Position numbers and translations under genes: made by a program
Assembly: GCA_036399775.1 (NCBI GenBank)
Contig: DASWMJ010000096.1
Coordinates: forward strand, 62,001-126,000
Direction: 5' to 3'
Source of the DNA: JADMIH01 sp036399775
GTDB taxonomy: Bacteria; Chloroflexota; Chloroflexia; QHBQ01; JADMIH01
Length of the DNA stretch: 64,000 nucleotides
The notes under the pieces: model-generated
What the model was told of the DNA's origin: nothing
Seen by the model: only the letters and a program-made list of their open reading frames with translations
Databases searched by the model: none
In this document: positions 1 through 8,876 of the stretch, in pieces
Layout: the number at the start of each line of letters is the position of its first letter
Position numbering within the stretch: position 1 is the first letter of the stretch

Positions 1-594
1 AGAGTCGGTGGGGCAGGCTTTCGCGCAGGCGGGTTCCAGGCCGTCCTTCTGGCGGTCGTAGCAAAGGGTACACTTATGCGCCCTGTGGTCCTCCTCGCTT
101 CGCCCCAGCACTCCGAAGGGGCACGCCGCCACGCAGTAGCCGCAGCCGTTACAGATATCCTGCTGCACGTATACGTCATCGAACTCGTTGCGGATGATAG
201 CCCCCGTAGGGCACGCTTGCTGGCAAGGGGCAACCGTACAGTGTTTACATACGTCGCTGTTGAATAACCACTTTACCGATTGCGAATTGCGAATTTCGGA
301 TTGCGAATTTGCTGCTCCTTCAAAATTCGCATTTCGCATTTCGAAATTCGCAATCTCGGTGAAGGTGACGTGCCGCCAGGTGGTGGCGGAGAGTTGGCGG
401 GTATTGTCGTAGCTCTGGCCGGTCCACTGCATACCGTCGGCGGGCAGGCCGTTCCACTGCTTGCAGGCTACCTCACACGCCTTGCAGCCTATACAGAGGG
501 TAGCGTCGGTGAAGAAGCCCATAGCCTCCCGGCTGGGTGGCGCGTCCATCAGCTTCATGCTCTGCCAGAGGTTGGGTTGGACTTCCTCTTCCAT
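1..594 (-). CDS. fdhB: Formate dehydrogenase iron-sulfur (beta) subunit, 3' end beyond the window
   Basis: Electron-transfer subunit of an FdnH/FdoH/HybA-type formate dehydrogenase. 198 residues are visible with no stop before the left edge. Sixteen cysteines form four ferredoxin-type sets: C34/37/40/44, C116/119/124/128, C148/151/154/158 and C175/178/190/194, the pattern expected for four [4Fe-4S] clusters relaying electrons from the molybdopterin subunit. The start is the ATG at 594. Residues 81-106 lie in the loop between the first and second cluster motifs and are encoded by a short-word hairpin repeat, giving a peptide rich in N, F, R, Q and S that E. coli FdnH, as I remember it, lacks. 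The gene follows fdhA on the same strand but is separated from it by a subtilase gene. Family assignment is firm; the missing C-terminus leaves the membrane anchor undecided. Confidence 0.9.
   Translation of the reverse strand, partial: MEEEVQPNLWQSMKLMDAPPSREAMGFFTDATLCIGCKACEVACKQWNGLPADGMQWTGQSYDNTRQLSATTWRHVTFTEIANFEMRNANFEGAANSQSEIRNSQSVKWLFNSDVCKHCTVAPCQQACPTGAIIRNEFDDVYVQQDICNGCGYCVAACPFGVLGRSEEDHRAHKCTLCYDRQKDGLEPACAKACPTDS
279..354. repeat. Short-word hairpin repeat inside fdhB
   Basis: One arm has tandem variants of ATTGCGAATT; after a 12-nt centre the other arm carries the complementary words. The element has no stop codon in the fdhB frame and is read straight through as about 26 residues. 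Confidence 0.85.
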
Positions 595-718
595 AGCGTG
601 CGATTCGCTTAAAGGCAGCTAATTTTCTGCCCCTAACTAATCTGAATTCTGCCACGTTCAATCTTCAGGCCAATTCTTATGTGTGCTAGTTCGCACACTC
701 TTTTACGTGCTTGTCAGA

Positions 719-2500
719 TTACGGGGAGAGTCGCGCTTTCAATGCGGGTGAAACGCCTTTGGCAAGCAATTCCTGGCGGACCGGTCCAACGGTTTCGTCA
801 AGTCCCGCAGCCGCTAAGCCGAGCGCACCCGCCGCCGCTACGGGCTGCGCCTTGAGGGCCGCATCGAATTGTCGGTAGAGAGCAGGATCGGTAGCCAGGT
901 GGAACGCCAACTCCTGGCCTATCTGGCCTAACTGTGTGGGCAATTTGTCCTCTGTTGTTCCCAACAGCGCCGCGAGGTTAGCGTTCAGTTTAGCTTGCGG
1001 ATCGACGGGTTGCGCAGCCGCGATTCCTGGGCCGGGCATGTCAGCCTTCATCGTTTGCTCAAACAAATGTGCGAAGGTGGCTGTTCCGCCCCTATTGATC
1101 GGGGCCTGGTCCTCTGGCGTCGCCACCATGGTAAGCCCTATCATGCCATCAGGCAGGGGTGCCTTCAGCAGCGCATCCGCGTTGACCAACCCGCCCCCGA
1201 ATTCGCCTCGGCTCCACGCGGGCACCGGAGTAGCAGTTTCTCGGAGCAGCCGCATAAACGTCGTGGGGATGTTCCTCGCGCTGCCGCACGCTTTGATCAG
1301 TTTGGCGCGTCCATGTTTGGCGATCCAGAGTGCGGCCATTCCCGCCACTGTGGCTACCGCATAGGAGGTTCCGGATCCCTGCGCTACAATGTCATCGTTG
1401 TCGTTGGGGCTAGCGACCGCGAGCCAGACACGATCTCCCGGTGCGGTGATGTCTACGGCTGCCCCATGCGAAGAGCCTTTCCATATGCCCAGCTCTGCGT
1501 CACAAGCGGCCACCGCGACGACCTCTTCGTAGGCAGCGGGAAAGATTACAAATCCCACGCAGTTGCCCGCGGCTGCAAGCACTATGACGCCTTTATTCCT
1601 GGCATAAACGACCGCGTCGTGCAGCCGTTCGCTGCCTAGCCCACCCATACTTATCGAAATAACGTGCACCCCGGCATCGGCGGCTCTTTCAATGGCGCGA
1701 GCCAAATTCAGCGCATCCACTATGACTGTACTATCTGATACCCTAAATGGTACCAATTTAGCGCCGGGTGCCGACCCTGATACCGCGTTCGGCGCGCCGG
1801 GAGCCGCCGCACCCATGGGGCTGACGATTACGCTAGCCGTGCCCGTTCCATGCCCGCCGGTCTGCCAGGGGAAGTCGTGAAGGAGTTCATCCTTCGGATC
1901 GTTGTCTTCACGGAAGAAGTCGAAGCCTTTACTTACGAGAAGACTATCGGCTATCTCAGGGTGGTTGCGGTAGCCGCTATCCGGGTGGCCGATGAGCACG
2001 CCTTCCGCCGGCTTCTTGTTGCCTGGGAAGTGGTTGGGCCACGCTTCGGTCACCCTGGTTAGCTCCAGGCTCCACGCGTTTCCCCTGGCTTTGTCGAAAT
2101 CCTTTCCCTTGCCGCACACCCAGTCCAATATGCCTCCGAATATGGCGGCCTGAAGTCTCGGCCCGGCTGCTGCCGCCTCCAGGTTGATTCCCCAGTCACG
2201 GCGGTCGGTTATCCATGCTTTGAAGATGGGTTCCGCACTTGCAATACCCGGCTGCTGGCGAAGAAGGTAAGTGAGCCTCCAGGCATCGTCTACCGGCAGC
2301 GCATTTTCGCCCTTGAAGACCTCGAAGTTGCTGCGCGTGTCGCCGTAGTTCCGGACGGTCCATCCCCGGCCCAGGACGTTAGTGACTGCCTTGTTTGCCT
2401 TCTTTGTGCCGTTGCCCCGAGTGGTCTTGACGGTGAACGCCTGGAATACCGGGTCGGGGTACCTTTGCGTAGTCCCCTCCGTATTGTTGTCGTTGCTCAT
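719..2500 (-). CDS. Subtilisin-like (S8) serine peptidase without signal peptide
   Basis: 593-residue subtilase. The catalytic triad is visible: Asp174 in GHPDSGY, His217 in GGHGTGT and Ser379 in GSGTSYAVATVAGM, with the oxyanion Asn313 in AAAGNC. The core spans about residues 165-400; about 160 residues precede it and about 190 follow it, Ala-rich and without a recognised domain. The reading frame opens farther upstream at 2617, but an AGGAGG six bases before the ATG at 2500 fixes the start there. No hydrophobic leader is seen, so export is not evident. It lies between fdhA and fdhB on the same strand. The 212-bp gap before it is AT-rich and holds three copies of ACAGCCA(A/G)T, at 2544, 2582 and 2594, suggesting its own control. 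Substrate unknown. Confidence 0.9.
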   Translation of the reverse strand: MSNDNNTEGTTQRYPDPVFQAFTVKTTRGNGTKKANKAVTNVLGRGWTVRNYGDTRSNFEVFKGENALPVDDAWRLTYLLRQQPGIASAEPIFKAWITDRRDWGINLEAAAAGPRLQAAIFGGILDWVCGKGKDFDKARGNAWSLELTRVTEAWPNHFPGNKKPAEGVLIGHPDSGYRNHPEIADSLLVSKGFDFFREDNDPKDELLHDFPWQTGGHGTGTASVIVSPMGAAAPGAPNAVSGSAPGAKLVPFRVSDSTVIVDALNLARAIERAADAGVHVISISMGGLGSERLHDAVVYARNKGVIVLAAAGNCVGFVIFPAAYEEVVAVAACDAELGIWKGSSHGAAVDITAPGDRVWLAVASPNDNDDIVAQGSGTSYAVATVAGMAALWIAKHGRAKLIKACGSARNIPTTFMRLLRETATPVPAWSRGEFGGGLVNADALLKAPLPDGMIGLTMVATPEDQAPINRGGTATFAHLFEQTMKADMPGPGIAAAQPVDPQAKLNANLAALLGTTEDKLPTQLGQIGQELAFHLATDPALYRQFDAALKAQPVAAAGALGLAAAGLDETVGPVRQELLAKGVSPALKARLSP

Positions 2501-2712
2501 TTCTATCCTCCTACCTACTAACCATGCGCAACGCGATTGGATCAACAGCCAATTCGGGTCGCCAAAGATACATGCACAGGTACAGCCAATTGTACAGCCA
2601 GTCACGCTTTTGTGCATCGGTAATATACCGAATCGGAGTTAATATCACAATATCATTAGTGTTGCTTTGCTATGCAAGTAATACTATGTAAAAGCAGCCT
2701 TACAATAAAACT

Positions 2713-5700
2713 TCAGGCCGATCTCCCTTCGGGCTGCGCCTGGTGCGGCGTGTCCGGCGTCGGCTCCTCGGTTGGACGCTTCGCCACAGGCACAGTCGGC
2801 ACGTCCGAAGCCTGCGCCAAACGGCCTTTACGCACCTGGCACATGAAAGCTTTGCCTTCGTGCATGCTCACGTTGGGGTCGGTAATAATGGGGATAAGCT
2901 CGTTGGCCTGGCCGCCGGTGACTTCGCCCGTGTAGCTGAAATGGATAGGGAGGCCTATCTGGTGCAGCGTTTCGCCCTGTACGATCAGAGGCTGCATGCG
3001 CGGTGTGACCATCGCCCGCGCCTCTATCTCACCCCGCGGGCTGCTCACGACCATCCAGTCGCCGTGCTCGATGCCGCGTTCAGCCGCAAGCTCCGGGCTT
3101 ATCTCCACGAACATGGCGGGCTGCAACTCGTTCAACCAGCTATCGAAGCGAGACATGCCGCCGCTCAAGTAATGCTCGGTCAGGCGGTAAGTGGTCGCCA
3201 CTATAGGATAAGTGGATTTCGAATTTCGAATTTCGAATTTCGAATTACCCTGCTCGTTGGTGGATGATGGGGCTATGGGGTTGAGTTCGTGTTCGGGTAT
3301 GATGGTCGCCGGGTTCACATTCTGGGCGTACAGGGGGTTGTTTACGGGCGATTCTATAGGCTCGTAGTGAGTGGGCAGGGGGCCGTCTTTCACGCCGGTG
3401 GGCGCGAAGAGCCAGCCTTTGCCGTCCGAGTGCATTATGAAGGGGGAGTCGCCGTCTATGGCATCCATACCTTTCGCGCCTTCCCCCGCACGATAGTCGG
3501 GCGGCCTGTCCACCGGGAAGTCGGGGATGTCGTGGCCGGTCCACTTTTGCTGTTCGGGGTCCCACCAGATATAGCGTTTGCGCTCGCTCCAGGGGTTGCC
3601 CTGCGGGTCGGCGCTGGCGCGATTGTACATCATGCGCCGGTTGGCGGGCCACGCCCAGCACCAGGCCGATTGCGGATTGCGGATTGCGGATTGCGGATTT
3701 GGTGGGCGCTCGTGAGCGCGGTTGCGGCCCTCTTCAGGGTATACGCCGCAATATATCCAGCAGCCACAGGCGGTGCTGCCGTCATCCTTTAACTGCTCGA
3801 ACCCCTTCAGAAGCACAGGCTTAGCGCCATACTCGCCCCTCTCCCCTCGCCCCTCGCTCCTCACGCGGTAGCCGTTTATCTCCTTCAGCACCTTCTCTGC
3901 GTCAGGCTCGCCGTGTATGCGGCTGGGTGTGCCATCGGGTAGCATTTCGGGGAGATCGAAGCCGTAATCCCAGGTCAGGTTGAGGAGGCCCTGGTCGCGC
4001 TGCTCGACGCTGCCTGCGTACAACTCTTTGAGGCGCTTGCCGAGGTTCCATACGAACCACAGGTCGGAGCGGCAGTCTCCAGGTGGGTCAACCGCCTTAT
4101 CATGCCATTGGAGGAGGCGTTGGGTGTTCGTGAGGGTGCCGGGCTTCTCCGCGCCCGCTGCTGCCGGTAGGAAAAATACCTCCGTGCCTATCTCTGCCGG
4201 GTTGGGATTGTCCGGCCCTTCCTTCCAAAAGGTGGCGCTCTCAAGCAGGAAGAAGTCGCGCACCACGAGCCAGTCGAGCCGCTTCAACGCCTCGCGGTTG
4301 AGGCGAGAGTTGGGCGCGCCCGCAGCCGGGTTCTGCCCCATCAAGAAGAGTCCGCGCACCTTCCCCCTCGCCATTTCGGTGAACGTAATCAATTGCGAGT
4401 GGTCGCCCGATATGCGGGGGAGCCATCCGTAGCCGTATTCGTTCTCCGGGGTGGCGGCCTCGCCGTACCACGCTTTGAGCAGGCTCACTATGAATTTTGG
4501 CAGGTTCGACCAGTACCCACCCGCCGCCGTCTCCTGCTCAATGTACTCTTTCAGGCTGCCGTGCTTGCGCGATTTGGCGGGCTGAGGCAGGTATCCCGGC
4601 AGGAGGTTGTACAGCGTGGGGATGTCTGTAGACCCCTGGATGCTGGCGTGCCCGCGCATCGCCATGACCCCACCGCCGGGGCGGCCAGCGTTGCCCAGGA
4701 GAAGTTGCAATATGGCGGCTGTGCGTATTATCTGCACGCCCGTCGTGTGCTGCGTCCAGCCTACCGCGTACACGATAGCCCCGGTACGCTCTCGCCCTGA
4801 GTTCGCCATCAACTGCTCGGCTACCTCAAGGAACTGCTCCTGGGTGCAGCCGCAGGTATCCGCTACTATCTCAGGCGTGTATCGGGCGTAATGTCTTTTG
4901 AGTATGTTTAGCACGCAGTTGGGGTGCTGAAGGGTAGGGTCGCGACTCAGGTTGGTTCCGACTCCCGCGTCCGAGGTCTGGCTCCACGACTCCATCTTGC
5001 TATCATGCTCGGCGTCGCTCGCGTCCGATGCGCCTCCCTCTTCGGCGTAGTGCCACCCGGCTTTGTCTACCTCGTACTCGCGTTTCGCGGCGTTGAAGCC
5101 TGAGAAGATGCCGCCGTTGTCCTCTGCGTCTACGTATTCATCATTGATGATGGTAGTAGCGTTCGTGTAGGCCAGGACGTACTCTTTGAACCAGCGTTCC
5201 TGCTGCAATACCTGGTTGATGATGCCGCCCAGGAATACTATGTCGGTCCCGGTGCGGATAGGCACGTATTGGGTCGCGCATGCCGACGTGCGGCTGAAGT
5301 GGGGATCTACGTGTATCACCTTCGCACCCCGCTCGCGCGCTTTCACTACGAAGCGGAACCCGACAGGGTGCGCCTCGGCCATATTGGACCCCATGATGAG
5401 CACGCAGTCGCTGTTCTGGAGGTCTTCCTGGAAGGTTGTAGCGGCCCCTCTGCCGAATGTGGCGCTCAAACTGGGCACCGATGCGCTGTGTCAGATGCGG
5501 GCCTGGTTCTCGATAGCCACTATGCCCAGGTTGTTGAAAAGCTTCTTGATGAGGTAGTTCTCTTCGTTGTCGAGCGTCGCCCCGCCCAGGTGCGACATCG
5601 CCAGCGTGTGATTGAGCAGGGTGCCGTCCTCGTCCCGCTCTACGAAGGTAGTGTCACGTGTCTCCTTCGCCAGTTGAGCTATACGCTCCATCGCCCAATC

Positions 5701-6030
5701 AAGCGGCCTGGCCTCCCAATGGTCACTGTAGGGCGCGCGGTAGAGCACCTGCGTCTGGCGGTGGGGGTTGACCATGAGCTGGTACGTGTTGGAGCCTTTA
5801 GGGCAGAGGGTACCCTCGTTGATGGGGCTGCGCTCGTCACCCTCTATATCTACGACCTTGCCCCCCTTGACGAAGATGCGCTGGGCGCACCCCACCGCGC
5901 AGTATGGGCATACGCCGTCCACCACCACCGCGTCACGGATACGCGAGTGCTTGGCGATGGAGACGGGGCTGAAGGGCTGGGGGTCGTTGCCAAGCCGCCA
6001 GAAGAGCTTACGCTTTCGGTTCTTACTCAT
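2713..6030 (-). CDS. fdhA: Formate dehydrogenase catalytic (alpha) subunit, selenocysteine-containing
   Basis: Molybdopterin formate dehydrogenase of the FdnG/FdoG type, 1105 residues when the in-frame TGA at 5491-5493 is read as Sec180. Before it come the [4Fe-4S] ligands C41, C44, C48 and C76 and the run NQARI; after it come H-S-A-S-V and TFGRGA, the context of E. coli FdnG around its Sec. A SECIS-like hairpin follows the TGA. The start at 6030 has GGAAGG upstream; the frame is open to 6081. No Tat (RR-x-F-x-K plus hydrophobic) leader is visible, unlike FdnG, so the enzyme may be cytoplasmic. Two short-word repeats are translated in frame (near 3215-3247 and 3668-3700). fdhD lies upstream, fdhB two genes downstream. 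The alternative, two genes split by a stop, is unlikely because homology continues across the TGA. Confidence 0.93.
3215..3247. repeat. Short-word repeat (GAATTTC type) inside fdhA
   Basis: Four tandem GAATTTC words, one arm only. It is translated in frame in fdhA as NSKFEIRNSKS-like residues. Confidence 0.75.
3668..3700. repeat. Short-word repeat (GATTGCG type) inside fdhA
   Basis: Four tandem GATTGCG words, translated in fdhA as NPQSAIRNPQSAW-like residues. It is closely related to the fdhB element at 279-354. Confidence 0.8.
5461..5490 (-). promoter_or_regulatory. SECIS-like hairpin directing UGA to selenocysteine
   Basis: Immediately after the TGA the minus strand can pair GGTGC (nt 12-16) with GCGCC (nt 26-30), continue with C18-G24 and A19-T23, and expose GTT in the loop. 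The loop GT falls at nt 20-21 after the TGA, the same distance as the GU recognised by SelB in E. coli fdhF as I remember it. The fold was done by eye. Confidence 0.7.
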
Positions 6031-6090
6031 AAAAGTCGCCTTCCAGATAGCTCTCATTGTTTCTCTTACGCGGAAATACAACCGCTAGTA

Positions 6091-6702
6091 TTACTCACCG
6101 GCCTTTTGACGCTTAAAGATCAGGACTAGATCAATGCTCATGCTCGGTTGCGCTGCGCGCCGAAACAAGAAAATGAAGATACCCGCAAAAATCAAAGTTG
6201 GAAGGAGGAAACCAATCACACCAAGATACGTGCCCCATGTGCTTGCTTTCACAACACGTATTAGAGGCAGGCTATCCGGCGCTATGCCTGCTGACGCCAG
6301 GTACTCCTGGAGATTTCCGCCTGGTTCCCTTATTGCCCTTCTAACATCTCCTCTTGCGCCATAGCGGACCTCTATCAGGCTCGAATCTTCGTAAACTAAC
6401 AACTCCGTCACCCTACCGGCTTTCACATCAGCAACAACCTGTGAGATAGGAATCTCATCTTCGGTTCTATACCGGCCCACGAATGAGAAGATGCCCACCA
6501 ACAAAGAGGCTATCAGCACGATCCCTATAAGGCTGAACCTGGACGACAGCAGTCCTGGACGTGCGGCCTGGTCCTTCTTGCCTGGAAAGGCGAGGCTCCT
6601 GGCAATAGGGAAGGCGCTGACCAGCTCCCAACCTTCTTGTGCGTACCTCTGTATTATTTCAGGATCATCTGAGCGCACTGTGACGTATTCCCACTGTTGC
6701 AT
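6091..6702 (-). CDS. DUF4177-like domain fused to an FtsH-type N-terminal membrane domain, no AAA or protease part
   Basis: 203 residues. Residues 1-32 (QQWEYVTV...GWELVS) resemble DUF4177. Residues 57-76 are a membrane segment; about 80-152 match the periplasmic FtsH_ext domain (ISQVVADVKAGRVTELLV, then a basic strand, then LQEYLASAGI); 157-180 are a second membrane segment ending FIFLFRR, as in FtsH just before its ATPase. No Walker motifs or HExxH follow: the protein ends at residue 203 with a short hydrophobic tail. AAGGAGGT stands 5 bp before the ATG. It might sit in FtsH hexamers as a modulator or be a domain-swap relic; function unknown. It lies just upstream of fdhA on the same strand. 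Confidence 0.7.
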   Translation of the reverse strand: MQQWEYVTVRSDDPEIIQRYAQEGWELVSAFPIARSLAFPGKKDQAARPGLLSSRFSLIGIVLIASLLVGIFSFVGRYRTEDEIPISQVVADVKAGRVTELLVYEDSSLIEVRYGARGDVRRAIREPGGNLQEYLASAGIAPDSLPLIRVVKASTWGTYLGVIGFLLPTLIFAGIFIFLFRRAAQPSMSIDLVLIFKRQKAGE

Positions 6703-6752
6703 CGCAAACCTCCTTGCCAGATGTCATCCTCTGCCAAAGAAACGGAGCTGAA

Positions 6753-6990
6753 TTATCTCAGGTTCTTCCCAGAAGGTAGTTGCTCCAGAGTGTTAGCAGT
6801 ATGTAGAGCTGTATCAGGCTGCCCAAGTCTGCGTGAGATTGCTGCCGCTGCTTCGGTAAGTAGTATCGTTGGAGATACTACCTTGCCACCAGCGGATGTA
6901 TGCTGGTCTATCCAGGTAAAGCTAGGCTGGTGTGCAATATCGCCAGGGATGAAGAATGCGAACTATTGCCTTGTTCTCTTCGACTGACAT
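6753..6990 (-). pseudogene. Decayed or frameshifted small gene
   Basis: A good start (GGAGGG, then ATG at 6990) opens MSVEENKAIVR, the typical beginning of SnoaL/NTF2-like proteins, but this frame stops after 22 codons. A neighbouring frame then stays open for about 70 codons (P-G-D-I-A-H-Q-P to L-P-S-G-K-N-L-R) and ends at the TAA at 6753. The pattern fits a frameshift or internal deletion. The remaining residues do not look like a SnoaL core, so the family is uncertain. Confidence 0.4.
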
Positions 6991-7020
6991 TGGCCGCCCT
7001 CCCTCTGTCAAGATGTAGCT

Positions 7021-7902
7021 TTATTTCCCGATGATACGGCCTTCACCTGAATAAACGTTCAGCCGCCCCTCCCGCAGGAAAGCGACAAGGGTCATACCGG
7101 CCTCTCGCGCAAGCTCCACCGCCAGGCTTGAGGGCGCGGATATTACCGCCATGATAGCGATACCCGACATGGCTGCCTTCTGCACGATCTCGAACGATGC
7201 CCGGCTGCTCACAAGGAGGATGTGGTTGTCGAGGGGAAGCAAGTCGTTGAGGAGGGCGTGGCCTATTACCTTGTCAACGGCGTTGTGGCGGCCCACATCC
7301 TCGCGCATGACCAGGAGGTTGCCGCCGGTGTCGAACAGCCCCGCCGCGTGGAGGCCACCCGTCTGAGTGAATACGGCTTGAGCGGCTTGTAATTTGGACA
7401 CAAGCGCGTAAAGGGTATGCAGGCTTACTGTGGCCGCGCTCGATGTTGTGGAGGCATGAGAGGTTACCTGGCTGATAGTGGTCTTGCCGCAGATGCCGCA
7501 GCTTGACGTAGAGTAGAAGCTGCGCCGCCACTTTCGAGGGTCGAGCAGCGCGCGGTCGGTGGGGAGCAGGTTGACGATGTTCTGCGCCGGGTTGCCATCG
7601 TCCTCAGCGCAATGCCTGACCGACTCGATGTGGTGCTTGCCCGCGATGATGCCCTCTGTGTAAAGGAAGCCCACCGCCAACTCTACATCATGGCCGGGCG
7701 TGCGCATGGCGACTGCCACGTCCTCGCCTGCCAGGCGTATTTGCAAAGGTTCTTCTACCGCAAGGTTGTCGTAGGTCCACTGGTGGGCGTCGCCGGAGTA
7801 GCGAAGCACAGGCTCGGTGGCGCTCATAAGCGCTATCGATTGGCCGGTACCGCTCCACCCAGGCTCGCCGGGGATATGCAAAGTAATTTGTTCGCTCTCC
7901 AT
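7021..7902 (-). CDS. fdhD: Formate dehydrogenase accessory sulfurtransferase FdhD
   Basis: FdhD passes sulfur from a cysteine desulfurase to the bis-MGD cofactor of formate dehydrogenase, which is required for activity. 293 residues, normal length. The functional cysteine pair is C135 and C138 in SSCGICGK. Other family marks are RTPGHDVELAVGFLYTEGI (about 67-85) and REDVGRHNAVDKVIG, followed by SSRASFEIVQKA. It is upstream of fdhA on the same strand, separated by the FtsH-like gene and the decayed gene. Confidence 0.95.
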   Translation of the reverse strand: MESEQITLHIPGEPGWSGTGQSIALMSATEPVLRYSGDAHQWTYDNLAVEEPLQIRLAGEDVAVAMRTPGHDVELAVGFLYTEGIIAGKHHIESVRHCAEDDGNPAQNIVNLLPTDRALLDPRKWRRSFYSTSSCGICGKTTISQVTSHASTTSSAATVSLHTLYALVSKLQAAQAVFTQTGGLHAAGLFDTGGNLLVMREDVGRHNAVDKVIGHALLNDLLPLDNHILLVSSRASFEIVQKAAMSGIAIMAVISAPSSLAVELAREAGMTLVAFLREGRLNVYSGEGRIIGK

Positions 7903-8022
7903 AATCCATTGTATTGCGTGCTGCGGGGCTAGTCAACTTGTATTCTTGACAGACCTGGCTGGCATAGGAAATGCAATTCTACGTGCTATGGTCCGCCATC
8001 TTATTTCGCTAACCCAACAATT

Positions 8023-8763
8023 ATGATATGGATCGGCACATCAGGGTGGGTCTACAAACACTGGATAGGCCGCTTCTACCCGCCTGAACTGAAACAGAAG
8101 GACTGGCTCGCCTTCTACGCGGCGCGTTTCCCCACTGTGGAGATAAACCGCAGCTTCTACCGCCTGCCCTCGTATGAGAACTTCCAGGCGTGGGCGTGGC
8201 AGGCCGGTTTTCATCATGGCTTCCTCTTCGCGGTCAAGGCGAGCCGCTACCTCACGCACATGAAGCGGCTCTACGGGCCGGAGGAGCCTATCGGCAGGCT
8301 CATGGGCGCGGCATCGGGTCTGGGGCCTCATCTTGGGCCGTTCCTCTACCAGTTGCCGCCCCGGTGGTCAGCCGACCCTACTCGCCTGTCTTACTTCATC
8401 TCCCGCCTGCCCAGGGAGCACCGCGCCGCCTTCGAGTTCCGCGACCACTCGTGGTACCAGCCCGACATCTACCGCATCCTGGACGAAGCAGGCTACCCCA
8501 TAGTGCGCGCTATCGGCGGCTACCACACCCCGATGGACGTGCCGGACGTAGGCTCGTTCCGCTACCTGCGCGTTCATGGCGGCCAGTACGGCATCGGCCT
8601 GACCGACGGCGAGCTTGGCTACTGGGCCGACCGCCTGGCCGGATACGCCTCGCAAGGCATAGACGCCTTCATCTACTTCAACAACGACCCCGACGGCCAC
8701 GCCATCTACGACGCCTACCGCCTGCGCGACATGCTTCAGCATACGGGGGCGGTGTACGCGTAA
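8023..8763 (+). CDS. DUF72 (YecE-like) TIM-barrel protein
   Basis: 246 residues. The N-terminus IWIGTSGWVYKHWIGRFYP and the stretch FPTVEINRSFYRLPSYENFQAW are hallmarks of DUF72. Other family signs are FAVKASRYLTHMKRL, FEFRDHSWY and a YFNNDPDGHAIYDA tail. The biochemical role of the family is not established. It is the only plus-strand gene in the first 50 kb, so it is transcribed divergently from fdhD. Confidence 0.88.
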   Translation: MIWIGTSGWVYKHWIGRFYPPELKQKDWLAFYAARFPTVEINRSFYRLPSYENFQAWAWQAGFHHGFLFAVKASRYLTHMKRLYGPEEPIGRLMGAASGLGPHLGPFLYQLPPRWSADPTRLSYFISRLPREHRAAFEFRDHSWYQPDIYRILDEAGYPIVRAIGGYHTPMDVPDVGSFRYLRVHGGQYGIGLTDGELGYWADRLAGYASQGIDAFIYFNNDPDGHAIYDAYRLRDMLQHTGAVYA

Positions 8764-8876
8764 AACGTGAAACGTAATTATTGAACCACAAAGGCACGAA
8801 GAGCACAAAGTTCGCTAAGGTTTTTGTGTGGGCTTGCGATTTACGTTTCACGTTTCACGTTTCACGTTTTACGTCT
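8762..8876. repeat. Composite hairpin: ACGTTTC-word arms around a CACAAAG core
   Basis: The left arm has GTGAAACGT words, the right arm has four ACGTTTC-type words in complementary orientation. Between them is a core starting TTGAACCACAAAGGCACGAAG. The last codons and the stop of the cupin gene lie in the right arm. Confidence 0.8.

Noticed and set aside
5491..5493. TGA in fdhA as a true stop separating two genes
   Set aside because: FdnG homology runs across it without loss, the TGA sits at the known Sec site and a SECIS-like hairpin follows.
5269..6129. 286-codon plus-strand frame across fdhA
   Set aside because: Antisense to the FDH catalytic subunit; composition is that of a mirror frame.
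7945..7985. TTGACA upstream of the DUF72 gene as a promoter
   Set aside because: No acceptable -10 box lies 16-18 bp downstream.
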